A stretch of DNA of 64,000 nt from an uncultured Lachnospiraceae bacterium (GCA_910579395.1 CAJTUC010000014.1:23460-87459); one strand, 5' to 3'; shown: positions 1 to 8,504, counted from the first letter of the stretch. The notes: generated by a model from the sequence alone, not told the origin. Made by a program: numbers and translations.

Positions 1-288
1 AAAGCTTATGATCATCAGTTAGTTGATGCGTCTGCCAAAAAAATCATCGAAACAGTTAAGAAGAATGGATCTCAGGTAAGCGGACCGGTGCCCCTTCCTA
101 CAAAAAAGGAAGTTGTTACGATTCTTAGAGCGGTTCACAAATACAAAGATTCCAGAGAGCAGTTCGAACAGAGAACTCACAAGAGACTCATCGATATCAT
201 TGCTCCCACACCGAAAACTGTTGATGCGCTGCAGAGACTGGAAATGCCTGCCGGCGTATACATCGATATTAAAATGAAAAACAAATAA
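1..288 (+). CDS. rpsJ: 30S ribosomal protein S10, 5'-truncated by the window edge
   Basis: S10 is a small-subunit head protein that also serves as NusE in transcription antitermination. The reading frame is open from base 1 (KAYDHQLVDASAKKI) and runs to a TAA. About 8-9 N-terminal residues are missing to the left. The internal segment SGPVPLPTKKEVVTILR and the ending PAGVYIDIKMKNK are characteristic of S10. It is the first gene of the S10 operon and is followed 56 bp later by rplC. The gap contains a short hairpin (GATTCC/GGAATC, about 303-318). Confidence 0.97.
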   Translation, partial: KAYDHQLVDASAKKIIETVKKNGSQVSGPVPLPTKKEVVTILRAVHKYKDSREQFEQRTHKRLIDIIAPTPKTVDALQRLEMPAGVYIDIKMKNK

Positions 289-344
289 ACCCCTACTAGG
301 ATGATTCCGGAAGGAATCCGCTGTAGAATCAAGGAGGTAAAGGA

Positions 345-1031
345 ATGAAGAAAGCTATTTTAGCAACAAAAGTCGGAATGACACAGATTTTTAATGAAGA
401 CGGCAGCTTAACACCTGTTACCGTACTTCAGGCAGGTCCTTGTGCGGTAACACAGATCAAGACGGTCGAGAATGACGGTTACAGCGCAGTACAGGTTGGC
501 TTTGTAGACAAGAAAGAAAAGATTGTTAACAAAGATAAGAGCGGTAAAAAGGAAGTGATTCACAGACACGGTGTGAATAAAGCTGAAAAAGGCCACTTCG
601 ACAAAGCAGGTGTTTCCTGTAAGAGATTTGTAAGAGAATTAAAACTGGACAATGCAGAAGAGTATGCACTTGGAAGCGAGATTAAAGCGGATATCTTTGA
701 GGCTGGCGACAGAGTTGATGCGACTGCTATTTCCAAAGGTAAAGGCTTCCAGGGTGCGATCAAAAGACATGGTCAGCACAGAGGACCTATGACTCACGGT
801 TCCAAATTCCATCGTCATCAGGGCTCTAACGGAGCATGTTCTTCCCCGAGTAAGGTATTTAAGGGAAAAGGCATGCCGGGACATATGGGCTGCGTAAAGG
901 TAACGGTTCAGAATCTGACGGTAGTAAGAGTTGATGCCGATAAGAATCTGATCCTTGTAAAGGGGGCTGTTCCCGGACCGAAGAAAGCCTTGGTAACAAT
1001 CAAAGAAACTACTAAGGTCGATGCGAAATAG
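345..1031 (+). CDS. rplC: 50S ribosomal protein L3
   Basis: L3 binds 23S rRNA early in assembly and reaches toward the peptidyl-transferase centre. The start MKKAILATKVGMTQIF and the central loop around RGPMTHGSKFHR are L3 signatures. At 228 residues it is somewhat longer than typical bacterial L3 (about 205-210), with an extended Lys-rich C-terminus (GPKKALVTIKETTKVDAK). A strong ribosome-binding site (aaggagg) precedes the ATG. It lies between rpsJ and rplD in the usual S10-operon order. Confidence 0.98.
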   Translation: MKKAILATKVGMTQIFNEDGSLTPVTVLQAGPCAVTQIKTVENDGYSAVQVGFVDKKEKIVNKDKSGKKEVIHRHGVNKAEKGHFDKAGVSCKRFVRELKLDNAEEYALGSEIKADIFEAGDRVDATAISKGKGFQGAIKRHGQHRGPMTHGSKFHRHQGSNGACSSPSKVFKGKGMPGHMGCVKVTVQNLTVVRVDADKNLILVKGAVPGPKKALVTIKETTKVDAK

Positions 1032-1066
1032 TGGCTTGAGTCACAGATGAAAGGAGGACCATTCAA

Positions 1067-1687
1067 ATGGCAAACGTATCTGTTTATAATATGGAAGGTA
1101 AAGAAGTTGGCAAGATTGACTTAAACGATGCGGTGTTTGGTGTTGAAGTCAATGAACATCTGGTACACATGGCAGTTGTTCAGCAGCTTGCAAATAAACG
1201 TCAGGGAACACAGAAGGCAAAGACGCGTTCCGAAGTTTCCGGCGGCGGAAGAAAGCCCTGGAGACAGAAAGGAACAGGTCATGCAAGACAGGGTTCCATC
1301 AGAGCTCCTCAGTGGAAGGGCGGCGGCGTTGTATTCGCTCCCGTTCCGAGAGATTATTCATTCAAATTGAATAAGAAAGAAAAGAGAGCGGCTTTGAAAT
1401 CTGCATTGACGAGCAGAGTACAGGAGAACAAACTGATCGTCGTTGAAGAATTGAAATTTGACGAGATCAAGACAAAGAATTTCAAAAAGGTTATGGATAA
1501 TCTGAACGTGAATAAAGCGCTGGTTATTCTGGGAGACAAAAACGAGAACGCGGTTCTTTCCGCAAGAAACATTCCGACAATCCAGACAGCATATGCTGAG
1601 TTCATCAATGTATATGATGTTATGAAAGGCGGCACGCTGGTGCTCACGAAGGATGCCGTAACTAAAATCGAGGAGGTGTATGCGTAA
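1067..1687 (+). CDS. rplD: 50S ribosomal protein L4
   Basis: L4 lines the polypeptide exit tunnel; in some bacteria it also represses its own operon. At 206 residues it has normal length. The tunnel loop is recognisable (GGGRKPWRQKGTGHARQGS, about residues 60-80), as is the following PQWKGGGVVF. An aaaggagg site precedes the ATG. The stop codon overlaps the rplW start as TAATG, which points to translational coupling. Confidence 0.98.
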   Translation: MANVSVYNMEGKEVGKIDLNDAVFGVEVNEHLVHMAVVQQLANKRQGTQKAKTRSEVSGGGRKPWRQKGTGHARQGSIRAPQWKGGGVVFAPVPRDYSFKLNKKEKRAALKSALTSRVQENKLIVVEELKFDEIKTKNFKKVMDNLNVNKALVILGDKNENAVLSARNIPTIQTAYAEFINVYDVMKGGTLVLTKDAVTKIEEVYA

Positions 1688-1986
1688 TGGCAGCAATTCA
1701 GTATTATGACGTAATCCTCAAACCGGTTATTACCGAAAAGAGTATGGCAGGTATGAGCGAAAAAAAATATACCTTTTTAGTTCATCCGGAAGCAAATAAA
1801 TCAATGATTAAAGAAGCTGTTGAGAAAATGTTCGAAGGAACAAAGGTAGCTAAGGTCAATACCATGAACCTCGATGGCAAGACCAAAAGACGCGGTATGG
1901 TATACGGCAAGACAGCCAAGACCAAAAAAGCAATCGTACAGCTGACAGAGGACAGCAAGGAGATTGAGATCTTCGCAGGCCTATAA
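1687..1986 (+). CDS. rplW: 50S ribosomal protein L23
   Basis: L23 sits at the tunnel exit, where trigger factor and SRP dock. The 99-residue protein has the family start YYDVILKPVITEKSM and the central basic stretch TKRRGMVYGKTAKTKKAIVQL. Its ATG shares bases with the rplD stop (TAATG), and the rplD 3' end supplies the ribosome-binding site (gaggaggtg). Immediately after its stop comes the first of the hairpin repeats described separately. Confidence 0.98.
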   Translation: MAAIQYYDVILKPVITEKSMAGMSEKKYTFLVHPEANKSMIKEAVEKMFEGTKVAKVNTMNLDGKTKRRGMVYGKTAKTKKAIVQLTEDSKEIEIFAGL

Positions 1987-1988
1987 TA

Positions 1989-2076
1989 GGCCGAAGAGAA
2001 TTTCTAAGGCGTCAGAGGACGCCGCCTAAGAAATTCTCTTCGGCCGACAGAATCGCGGAACGGTTCTGTCGGGGTA
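1989..2076 (+). repeat. Intergenic hairpin repeat, family A, copy between rplW and rplB
   Basis: This is a 23-bp inverted repeat (arms 1989-2011 and about 2023-2045) with a short loop. Both arms read CTAAG on the + strand, so one A.A mismatch sits inside an otherwise paired stem. A second hairpin follows (CCGACAGAA...GTTCTGTCGG, about 2044-2073). The pair fills most of the gap before rplB. There is no T-run, so it does not look like a terminator. Related copies occur at 3056, 7360, 11062, 14427, 49337 and 53414. Confidence 0.85.
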
Positions 2077-2207
2077 TCGAGGGGTAACACTGAGATACTG
2101 AAAGAGACAGCGAGAGAACATCCGGAGGACCGGATGGAAAGATAATGTATGCGGCATGAAAGAAAAAGATGCTGCGCGAAAATCATAGAGGAAAAGGAGA
2201 TAAGAAC

Positions 2208-3053
2208 ATGGGAATCAAGACTTATAACCCATATACACCTTCGAGACGTAATATGACCGGTTCCGATTTCGCAGAGATTACAAAGACAACACCTGAAAAG
2301 GCGCTCTGTACTTCTCTCAAGAAGAATGCGGGTCGTAATAATCAAGGTAAGATCACCGTCAGACATCATGGCGGCGGAAGCAGAAGATTATACAGAAATA
2401 TTGACTTTAAGAGAAACAAGGACGGTATTCATGCAACCGTAATCGGCATCGAATACGATCCGAACAGAACGGCAAATATCGCACTGATCTGTTATGAGGA
2501 TGGTCAGAAATCCTATATTTTGGCTCCGGAAGGATTAACGGACGGTATGAAGGTCATGAACGGACCGGAAGCAGAAGTAAGACTTGGCAACTGCTTACCG
2601 TTATCCGAAATTCCGGTAGGTACAGTGATTCACAACATCGAGCTTTATCCGGGCAAGGGCGGTCAGCTTGTTCGTTCCGCAGGCAACGGCGCACAGCTGA
2701 TGGCGAAGGAAGGCAAGTACGCAACACTCAGACTTCCGTCCGGTGAAATGAGAATGGTTCCGGTAGTCTGCCGGGCAACAATCGGTAATGTAGGTAATGT
2801 AGACCACAACCTGATTAAAATCGGTAAGGCAGGACGTAAGCGTCATATGGGTATCCGCCCGACAGTCCGTGGTTCCGTTATGAACCCGAATGACCATCCG
2901 CACGGCGGTGGTGAAGGAAGGGCGCCGATCGGTCGTCCTGGTCCGTGTACACCTTGGGGTAAACCGGCACTCGGCTTGAAGACGCGTAAGAAGAAAAAAG
3001 CATCTAATAAGCTGATTGTAAGAAGAAGAGACGGCAGAGCCATCAAAGGCTAA
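2208..3053 (+). CDS. rplB: 50S ribosomal protein L2
   Basis: L2 is a primary 23S rRNA binder needed for subunit joining and peptidyl-transferase activity. The ATG at 2208 (MGIKTYNPYTPSRR) is chosen because aaaggagataag lies just upstream. An in-frame ATG 39 bases earlier would add a non-homologous stretch. The 281 residues include the conserved C-terminal NPNDHPHGGGEGR, with the His important for activity, and end in the basic KKASNKLIVRRRDGR. It lies between two hairpin-repeat copies. Confidence 0.98.
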   Translation: MGIKTYNPYTPSRRNMTGSDFAEITKTTPEKALCTSLKKNAGRNNQGKITVRHHGGGSRRLYRNIDFKRNKDGIHATVIGIEYDPNRTANIALICYEDGQKSYILAPEGLTDGMKVMNGPEAEVRLGNCLPLSEIPVGTVIHNIELYPGKGGQLVRSAGNGAQLMAKEGKYATLRLPSGEMRMVPVVCRATIGNVGNVDHNLIKIGKAGRKRHMGIRPTVRGSVMNPNDHPHGGGEGRAPIGRPGPCTPWGKPALGLKTRKKKKASNKLIVRRRDGRAIKG

Positions 3054-3055
3054 AA

Positions 3056-3134
3056 AGATTTTCGTAAGAGACGAAAAAACCGTCTCTAAGAAAATCTAAG
3101 TTTTAGCCGAAAGAATCGCTCTGCGATTCTTCCA
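3056..3134 (+). repeat. Intergenic hairpin repeat, family A, copy between rplB and rpsS
   Basis: It begins at the rplB stop. The first stem pairs AGATTTTC.TAAGAGACG (3056-3073) with CGTCTCTAAGAAAATCT (about 3081-3097), keeping the TAAG/CTAAG A.A mismatch and adding one bulged G. A second stem, AGAATCGC/GCGATTCT (about 3112-3130), follows. The layout matches the rplW-rplB copy although the stem sequences differ. Confidence 0.85.
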
Positions 3135-3172
3135 GAGTAATAAAAGCCATACAAATTATAGGAGGAGAAATC

Positions 3173-3454
3173 ATGGCAAGATCACTGAAAAAAGGACCAT
3201 TTGCAGATGCAAGCTTATTGAAAAAAGTAGATGCTATGAATGAATCAGGTAAGAAACAGGTCATTAAGACCTGGTCCCGCCGTTCTACTATTTTCCCGTC
3301 ATTCGTTGGACATACATTTGCTGTTCATGATGGCAGAAAGCATGTACCTGTATATGTTACGGAAGATATGGTTGGGCATAAACTCGGTGAGTTCGTTGCA
3401 ACCAGAACTTATAGAGGACATGATAAGGACGAAAGAAAGTCCAAAGTTCGCTAA
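3173..3454 (+). CDS. rpsS: 30S ribosomal protein S19
   Basis: S19 is a head protein of the 30S subunit that works with S13 at the subunit bridge. The 93 residues begin MARSLKKGPFADASLLKKV and contain TWSRRSTIFPSFVGHTFAVHDG, both diagnostic. A taggaggag ribosome-binding site lies upstream. Its stop is 20 bp from rplV. Confidence 0.98.
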   Translation: MARSLKKGPFADASLLKKVDAMNESGKKQVIKTWSRRSTIFPSFVGHTFAVHDGRKHVPVYVTEDMVGHKLGEFVATRTYRGHDKDERKSKVR

Positions 3455-3474
3455 ATTGAAAGGAGGTTTTATCT

Positions 3475-3861
3475 ATGGCTAAAGGACATAGATCCCAGAT
3501 AAAAAGAGAGAGAAATGCGAACAAGGATACAAGACCTTCAGCAAAGTTATCTTATGCGAGAGTGTCTGTACAAAAAGCTTGTTTCGTATTAGATGCCATC
3601 AGAGGCAAGGATGTAACTACGGCATTAGCTATTCTGGAATATAATCCAAGATACGCATCCAGCATCATTAAGAAATTATTGGAGTCAGCAATCGCGAACG
3701 CTGAGAATAATAACGGAATGAATGCAGAGAACCTTTATGTTGCAGAATGTTATGCAAATAAAGGACCTACTATGAAGAGAATCAGACCAAGAGCGCAGGG
3801 CAGGGCTTATCGTATCGAGAAGAGAATGAGCCATATCACAGTTGTTCTGGATGAAAGATAG
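3475..3861 (+). CDS. rplV: 50S ribosomal protein L22
   Basis: L22 contributes a beta-hairpin to the exit tunnel, where macrolide resistance mutations occur. The 128 residues contain the family's ARVSVQKACFVLDAIRGKDV and the C-terminal hairpin MKRIRPRAQGRAYRIEKRM. The N-terminus (AKGHRSQIKRERNANKDTR) is longer and more basic than in many L22 proteins, as is common in Clostridia. Start supported by aaaggagg. Confidence 0.97.
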   Translation: MAKGHRSQIKRERNANKDTRPSAKLSYARVSVQKACFVLDAIRGKDVTTALAILEYNPRYASSIIKKLLESAIANAENNNGMNAENLYVAECYANKGPTMKRIRPRAQGRAYRIEKRMSHITVVLDER

Positions 3862-3885
3862 GGATGATATAGGAAGGAGAAAAAC

Positions 3886-4542
3886 ATGGGACAGAAAGTT
3901 AATCCTCACGGCCTCAGAGTCGGCATAATTAAAGAATGGGATTCCAAATGGTATGCTGATGCGGAATTTTCTGATTTCTTAGTAGAAGATTACAACATCA
4001 GAAAGTACCTGAAGAAGAAATTATACAGCGCTGGTATCTCCAAGATTGAAATCGAGAGAGCATCGGACAGAGTAAAAATTGTTATTTATACCGCAAAACC
4101 GGGTGTAGTGATCGGTAAGGGCGGTGCAGAGATTGAAGTTACTAAGAAAGAACTTTCCAAGCTGACGAACAAGAAAGTTCTGGTAGATATTAAGGAAATC
4201 AAGAGACCGGACAGAGATGCACAGCTTGTCGCAGAGAATATTGCACAGCAGCTGGAGAATCGTGTATCCTTCAGACGTGCCATGAAATCTTGTATGGGCA
4301 GAACTATGAAGGCAGGTGCACTCGGCATCAAGACTGCCTGCTCCGGACGTCTGGGCGGTGCTGATATGGCTCGTACAGAGTTTTACAGTGACGGTACGAT
4401 TCCGCTTCAGACTTTAAGAGCTGATATTGATTACGGCTTTGCAGAAGCTGATACAACTTATGGTAAAGTTGGCGTCAAAGTATGGATTTACAAAGGCGAG
4501 GTACTTCCTACTAAATCAAACAAGGAAGGGAGCGATAAATAA
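3886..4542 (+). CDS. rpsC: 30S ribosomal protein S3
   Basis: S3 forms the mRNA entry site with S4 and S5. The 218-residue protein starts MGQKVNPHGLRVGIIKEW. It has the KH domain GxxG loop (VVIGKGGAEIE, about residues 70-80) and the C-terminal GVKVWIYKGEVLP. Its stop overlaps the next ATG (TAATG), coupling it to rplP. Confidence 0.98.
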   Translation: MGQKVNPHGLRVGIIKEWDSKWYADAEFSDFLVEDYNIRKYLKKKLYSAGISKIEIERASDRVKIVIYTAKPGVVIGKGGAEIEVTKKELSKLTNKKVLVDIKEIKRPDRDAQLVAENIAQQLENRVSFRRAMKSCMGRTMKAGALGIKTACSGRLGGADMARTEFYSDGTIPLQTLRADIDYGFAEADTTYGKVGVKVWIYKGEVLPTKSNKEGSDK

Positions 4543-4979
4543 TGTTAATGCCAAAAAGAGTAAAACGTCGTAAACAGTTCCGTGGTTCTATGGCTGGAAA
4601 AGCTACTCGTGGTAATACGATCACTTATGGTGAGTGGGGTATTGTAGCAATGGAACCATGTTGGATTAAATCGAACCAGATTGAAGCAGCCCGTGTTGCG
4701 ATGACTCGTTATATCAAACGTGGTGGTAAAGTCTGGATAAAGATTTTCCCTGATAAACCAGTAACAGCAAAACCAGCAGAAACACGTATGGGTTCCGGAA
4801 AAGGTACCTTGGAATACTGGGTAGCAGTTGTTAAGCCAGGACGCGTAATGTTCGAAATTGCAGGAGTATCTGAAGAGATAGCAAAAGAAGCATTACGTCT
4901 TGCAACACATAAGCTTCCATGTAGATGTAAAATCGTTTCTAAAGCAGACTTGGAAGGCGGTGTATCAAATGAAAACTAA
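4542..4979 (+). CDS. rplP: 50S ribosomal protein L16
   Basis: L16 organises the A-site region of the 50S subunit. The first ATG (MLMPKRVKRRKQFRG) overlaps the rpsC stop and fits the family start. An ATG two codons later is possible. At 145 residues it is slightly longer than average. The conserved AMEPCWIKSNQIEAARVA and RMGSGKG motifs are present. Its last 11 bases overlap rpmC. Confidence 0.97.
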   Translation: MLMPKRVKRRKQFRGSMAGKATRGNTITYGEWGIVAMEPCWIKSNQIEAARVAMTRYIKRGGKVWIKIFPDKPVTAKPAETRMGSGKGTLEYWVAVVKPGRVMFEIAGVSEEIAKEALRLATHKLPCRCKIVSKADLEGGVSNEN

Positions 4980-5178
4980 TAAGTATGTAGAAGATTTACA
5001 GAAAAAATCAGATGCAGAATTAGCACAGGAACTGGTAGATGCTAAAAAAGAACTTTTCAATTTGAGATTCCAGAACGCAACAAATCAGTTAGATAATACG
5101 GCAAGAATTAAAGAAGTAAGAAGAAATATTGCGAGAATTCAGACCGTAATCACTCAGAAAGCGAAAGCGGCTAATTAG
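4969..5178 (+). CDS. rpmC: 50S ribosomal protein L29
   Basis: L29 is a small helical protein beside the tunnel exit, contacting L23. The start is the ATG at 4969 (MKTNKYVEDLQKKS), inside the end of rplP. The resulting 69 residues match the usual 60-70. The open frame continues further upstream within rplP, but that part is rplP sequence out of frame. The motif ELFNLRFQNATNQLDNTARI is diagnostic. Confidence 0.96.
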   Translation: MKTNKYVEDLQKKSDAELAQELVDAKKELFNLRFQNATNQLDNTARIKEVRRNIARIQTVITQKAKAAN

Positions 5179-5192
5179 GAGGAGGATGTGTC

Positions 5193-5447
5193 GTGGAAAG
5201 AAATTTGAGAAAAACCCGTACTGGCAAAGTGACCAGTAATAAAATGGATAAGACAATTGTTGTAGCGATTGAAGACCATGTTAAGCATCCGCTTTACGGT
5301 AAAATTGTAAAAAAGACCTATAAGCTGAAAGCACATGATGAAAATAATGAGTGCAACATTGGCGATACCGTTAAAGTAATGGAGACAAGGCCGTTATCGA
5401 AAGATAAAAGATGGAGACTTGTTGAAGTTGTCGAAAAAGTGAAATAG
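5193..5447 (+). CDS. rpsQ: 30S ribosomal protein S17
   Basis: S17 is an OB-fold primary 16S rRNA binder. The start is a GTG at 5193 with taggaggagg just upstream. The 84 residues read ERNLRKTRTGKVTSNKMDKT and end in a conserved DTVKVMETRPLSKDKRWRL-type segment. It lies 14 bp after rpmC and 20 bp before rplN. Confidence 0.97.
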   Translation: MERNLRKTRTGKVTSNKMDKTIVVAIEDHVKHPLYGKIVKKTYKLKAHDENNECNIGDTVKVMETRPLSKDKRWRLVEVVEKVK

Positions 5448-5467
5448 GCTGGAAGGAGAAAGGTAGT

Positions 5468-5836
5468 ATGATTCAACAGGAAAGCAGACTCAAGGTTGCT
5501 GATAACACTGGTGCTAAAGAACTTCTGTGCATCAGAGTCGTAGGTGGATCTACAAGAAGATATGCACGCATTGGCGATATTATTGTTGCTACTGTTAAAG
5601 ATGCAACACCAGGCGGCGTTGTAAAAAAAGGCGATGTTGTGAAGGCCGTAGTTGTTCGCAGCGTAAAAGGTGCTCGTCGTAAAGACGGTTCTTATATCAG
5701 ATTTGACGAAAATGCTGCTGTTATCATCAAAGATGACAAGACTCCGAGAGGAACCCGTATTTTTGGACCAGTAGCAAGAGAGCTTCGTGATAAACAGTTT
5801 ATGAAAATTGTTTCACTGGCTCCGGAAGTATTATAG
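5468..5836 (+). CDS. rplN: 50S ribosomal protein L14
   Basis: L14 contributes to an intersubunit bridge and binds L19. It has 122 residues, the canonical length. MIQQESRLKVADNTGAKE at the start and the ending GPVARELRDKQFMKIVSLAPEVL are near-invariant across bacteria. A ggaaggagaaagg site precedes the ATG. Confidence 0.98.
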   Translation: MIQQESRLKVADNTGAKELLCIRVVGGSTRRYARIGDIIVATVKDATPGGVVKKGDVVKAVVVRSVKGARRKDGSYIRFDENAAVIIKDDKTPRGTRIFGPVARELRDKQFMKIVSLAPEVL

Positions 5837-5847
5837 GAGGTGCCGGT

Positions 5848-6159
5848 ATGTCAACAATGAAGATTAAAAAGGGCGATACCGTAAAAGTTATCGCCGGCAA
5901 GGATAAAGATAAAGAAGGCAAAGTCGTTTCCGTGGACAGAAAGAACGGCAGAGTCTTAGTGGAAGGAATTAATAAAGTTACAAAGCATGAGAAACCTTCG
6001 GCTGCAAATCAGAACGGCGGTATCGTTCAGAAAGAAGCTCCAATCGATATTTCCAATGTTATGTATGTGCATAAAGGAAAACCGACGAGAATCGGTTTTA
6101 AGATGGAGAATGGCAAGAAGGTTCGTTTCGCAAAATCCACAGGCGACATCGTTGATTAA
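5848..6159 (+). CDS. rplX: 50S ribosomal protein L24
   Basis: L24 is an assembly-initiating protein with a KOW motif. The 103 residues open with MKIKKGDTVKVIAGKDKDKEG (KOW) after a short Met-Ser-Thr leader, and continue RVLVEGINKVTKHEKPS. taggaggtg overlaps the rplN stop and serves as its ribosome-binding site. Confidence 0.97.
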   Translation: MSTMKIKKGDTVKVIAGKDKDKEGKVVSVDRKNGRVLVEGINKVTKHEKPSAANQNGGIVQKEAPIDISNVMYVHKGKPTRIGFKMENGKKVRFAKSTGDIVD

Positions 6160-6183
6160 TTCTAAGGAAGGAGGTCTAAAAAG

Positions 6184-6723
6184 TTGAGTAGACTTAAGGA
6201 TATGTATAAAGACGAGATCGTAGATGCTATGATCAAGAAGTTTGGATATAAAAATATTATGGAAGTTCCGAAACTTGATAAGATCGTAATCAACATGGGT
6301 GTTGGTGAAGCGAAGGAAAATGCAAAAGTTTTGGAATCAGCTGTCAGTGACATGGAAACCATCACAGGGCAGAAAGCAATTATTACCAAGGCTAAGAACT
6401 CTATTGCTAACTTCAAAATCAGAGAAGGTCAGGCAATCGGATGTAAAACGACTCTTCGCGGTGATAAGATGTATGAGTTCCTTGACAGACTGGTAAATCT
6501 TGCATTGCCCCGTGTGCGTGACTTCAGAGGTGTAAATCCCAACGCATTTGACGGCAGAGGAAATTATGCACTTGGAATTAAGGAACAGCTTATTTTCCCG
6601 GAAATCGAATATGATAAGATTGACAAGGTAAGAGGTATGGATGTTATCATTGTAACAACGGCTAAGACAGATGAAGAGGCCCGTGAGTTATTAAGATTGT
6701 TTAACATGCCATTTGCTAAGTAG
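6184..6723 (+). CDS. rplE: 50S ribosomal protein L5
   Basis: L5 binds 5S rRNA and contacts S13 across the subunit interface. Translation starts at a TTG (6184) eight bases after a perfect aaggaggt. No ATG is available without losing the conserved N-terminus. The 179 residues contain VPKLDKIVINMGVGEA, TGQKAIITKAKNSIANFK and the C-terminal ELLRLFNMPF. The TTG start is unusual for such a highly expressed gene. Confidence 0.97.
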   Translation: MSRLKDMYKDEIVDAMIKKFGYKNIMEVPKLDKIVINMGVGEAKENAKVLESAVSDMETITGQKAIITKAKNSIANFKIREGQAIGCKTTLRGDKMYEFLDRLVNLALPRVRDFRGVNPNAFDGRGNYALGIKEQLIFPEIEYDKIDKVRGMDVIIVTTAKTDEEARELLRLFNMPFAK

Positions 6724-6737
6724 AAGGAGGTAAATTC

Positions 6738-6923
6738 ATGGCTAAAACAGCAATGAAGATAAAACAGCAGCGTAAACCCAAATTCTCTACGAGAGAATAC
6801 AGCCGGTGCAAAATTTGTGGTCGTCCACATGCTTATTTAAGAAAATACGGAATTTGCAGAATTTGCTTCCGTGAGTTAGCATATAAAGGCCAGATTCCTG
6901 GCGTTCGTAAAGCTAGTTGGTAA
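6738..6923 (+). CDS. rpsN: 30S ribosomal protein S14, zinc-binding type
   Basis: S14 is a head protein of the 30S subunit. The 61-residue form carries two CxxC pairs (CKIC near residue 24 and CRIC near residue 40), the zinc ribbon of the short S14Z type rather than the 100-residue zinc-free type. It starts 15 bp after rplE with a tagaaggagg site. Confidence 0.98.
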   Translation: MAKTAMKIKQQRKPKFSTREYSRCKICGRPHAYLRKYGICRICFRELAYKGQIPGVRKASW

Positions 6924-6947
6924 AATAAAGAGAAGGAGGCAATTCAA

Positions 6948-7349
6948 ATGACAATGAGCGATCCTATTGCAGATATGCTTACAAGAATCCGTAATGCGAA
7001 CACTGCAAAACATGATACAGTAGATGTGCCGTCATCTAAAATGAAGCTGGCTATTGCACAGATTCTTCTGGATGAAGGGTATATTAAGAAATTCGATATA
7101 ATTGAAGATGGAAATTTCAAAACAATCCATATTACATTAAAATATGGTGAGGATAAGAACGATAAGATTATTTCCGGTATCAAGAGAATTTCCAAACCTG
7201 GTCTTCGTGTATATGCCGGTAAAGAAGATCTTCCGAAAGTTCTTGGTGGTCTTGGTATTGCAATCATCTCTACCAACCAGGGCGTTATCACGGATAAGAA
7301 AGCAAGAGAGCTTCAGGTCGGCGGCGAGGTGCTGGCATTCGTCTGGTAA
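6948..7349 (+). CDS. rpsH: 30S ribosomal protein S8
   Basis: S8 is a primary 16S rRNA binder and, in E. coli, the spc-operon repressor. The 133 residues start MTMSDPIADMLTRIRNAN and contain GLRVYAGKEDLPKVLGGLG and the C-terminal GGEVLAFVW; all are diagnostic. It is followed by the longest hairpin-filled gap of the ribosomal cluster, 205 bp before rplF. Confidence 0.98.
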   Translation: MTMSDPIADMLTRIRNANTAKHDTVDVPSSKMKLAIAQILLDEGYIKKFDIIEDGNFKTIHITLKYGEDKNDKIISGIKRISKPGLRVYAGKEDLPKVLGGLGIAIISTNQGVITDKKARELQVGGEVLAFVW

Positions 7350-7358
7350 AAGCCGAAA

Positions 7359-7492
7359 AGTTTTACTAAGGTGTGAAAGGACCACACCTAAGAAAAACTA
7401 TATTTCAGCTGACAAAAAGAATTTCTAAGATGGCAAAAGACTCCATCTAAGAAATGCTGTATTTCGTCGGACAGAATTGCAGGGCAATTCTG
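7359..7492 (+). repeat. Intergenic hairpin repeats, family A, double copy between rpsH and rplF
   Basis: Three consecutive stems are visible. GTTTTACTAAGGTGTG pairs with CACACCTAAGAAAAAC (7360-7398). ATTTCTAAGATGG pairs with CCATCTAAGAAAT (about 7420-7455). CAGAATTGC pairs with GCAATTCTG (7472-7492). The first two are alternative copies of the CTAAG-type stem in tandem, each with the same central A.A mismatch. The third is the AGAATCGC-type stem. No T-run follows. Confidence 0.85.
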
Positions 7493-7554
7493 TAAGGTTA
7501 ATAAAATAATAACAATAGCGCATGGCGCACAAATAAAATTAGGAGGGTACGGGC

Positions 7555-8097
7555 ATGTCACGAATAGGAAGAATGCCAATCGCAATTCCCGCAGGAGTTA
7601 CTGTGGATGTTGCAGAAAATAATAAAGTGACTGTAAAAGGTCCAAAGGGAACACTTGAGAGAGTGCTTCCGGCTGAGATGGAAATCAAAGTAGAGGGCGC
7701 GGAAGTTCTTGTTTCCAGACCGAACGACTTAAAGAAAATGAAATCTTTACACGGTCTGACAAGAACATTGATTCACAATATGGTTGTCGGTGTGACCGAT
7801 GGATTTGAAAAGAAACTGGAAGTAAACGGTGTTGGTTACAGAGCATCCAAATCAGGCAAGGTACTGACCCTGAACCTTGGATATTCCCATCCGGTCGAGA
7901 TGACTGATCCGGAAGGTATCGAAACCGTTATGGAAGGACAGAACGTCATCATCGTTAAAGGTATTGATAAAGAAAAAGTTGGCCAATTCGCTGCTGAAAT
8001 CAGAGATAAGAGAAGACCGGAACCTTATAAGGGCAAAGGTATTAAATATGCTGATGAAACGATCAGACGTAAAGTTGGTAAGACTGGTAAGAAATAA
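7555..8097 (+). CDS. rplF: 50S ribosomal protein L6
   Basis: L6 lies near the factor-binding site at the base of the L7/L12 stalk. The 180 residues start MSRIGRMPIAIPAGV. The conserved C-terminal motif RRPEPYKGKGIKYADE is complete. A strong taggagggtacggg site precedes the ATG, so translation does not depend on coupling across the upstream hairpin gap. Confidence 0.98.
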   Translation: MSRIGRMPIAIPAGVTVDVAENNKVTVKGPKGTLERVLPAEMEIKVEGAEVLVSRPNDLKKMKSLHGLTRTLIHNMVVGVTDGFEKKLEVNGVGYRASKSGKVLTLNLGYSHPVEMTDPEGIETVMEGQNVIIVKGIDKEKVGQFAAEIRDKRRPEPYKGKGIKYADETIRRKVGKTGKK

Positions 8098-8111
8098 CAG
8101 ATAAGGAGAGT

Positions 8112-8486
8112 ATGAAAATGGTTAGTAAAGAATCGAGACAAAAAGTTCGTGTTAAGAAGCATAAAAGAATGCGTAACCATTTAAGCGGTACTGCGCAGAA
8201 ACCACGCTTGGCTGTATTCAGAAGTAATAATCATATGTATGCTCAAATTATTGACGATACAGTTGGAAATACATTAGTTGCAGCTTCTACTCTGGAAAAA
8301 GAGATCAAGGCTGAACTGGAAAAGACCAATAACGTTGATGCCGCGGCATATTTAGGAACAGTAATTGCTAAGAGAGCAGTTGAAAAAGGTATTAAGACGG
8401 TTGTTTTTGACAGAGGCGGCTTTATATACCAGGGTAAAATTGCAGCATTAGCTGATGCAGCCAGAGAAGCTGGATTAGAATTCTAG
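8112..8486 (+). CDS. rplR: 50S ribosomal protein L18
   Basis: L18 anchors 5S rRNA in the central protuberance. The 124-residue reading begins MKMVSKESRQK; an ATG two codons in is an equally possible start. PRLAVFRSNNHMYAQIIDD and the C-terminal FDRGGFIYQGKIAALADAAR are family signatures. It lies 14 bp after rplF and 18 bp before rpsE. Confidence 0.97.
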   Translation: MKMVSKESRQKVRVKKHKRMRNHLSGTAQKPRLAVFRSNNHMYAQIIDDTVGNTLVAASTLEKEIKAELEKTNNVDAAAYLGTVIAKRAVEKGIKTVVFDRGGFIYQGKIAALADAAREAGLEF

Positions 8487-8504
8487 GAAGGGAGAGAAAA
8501 TCAC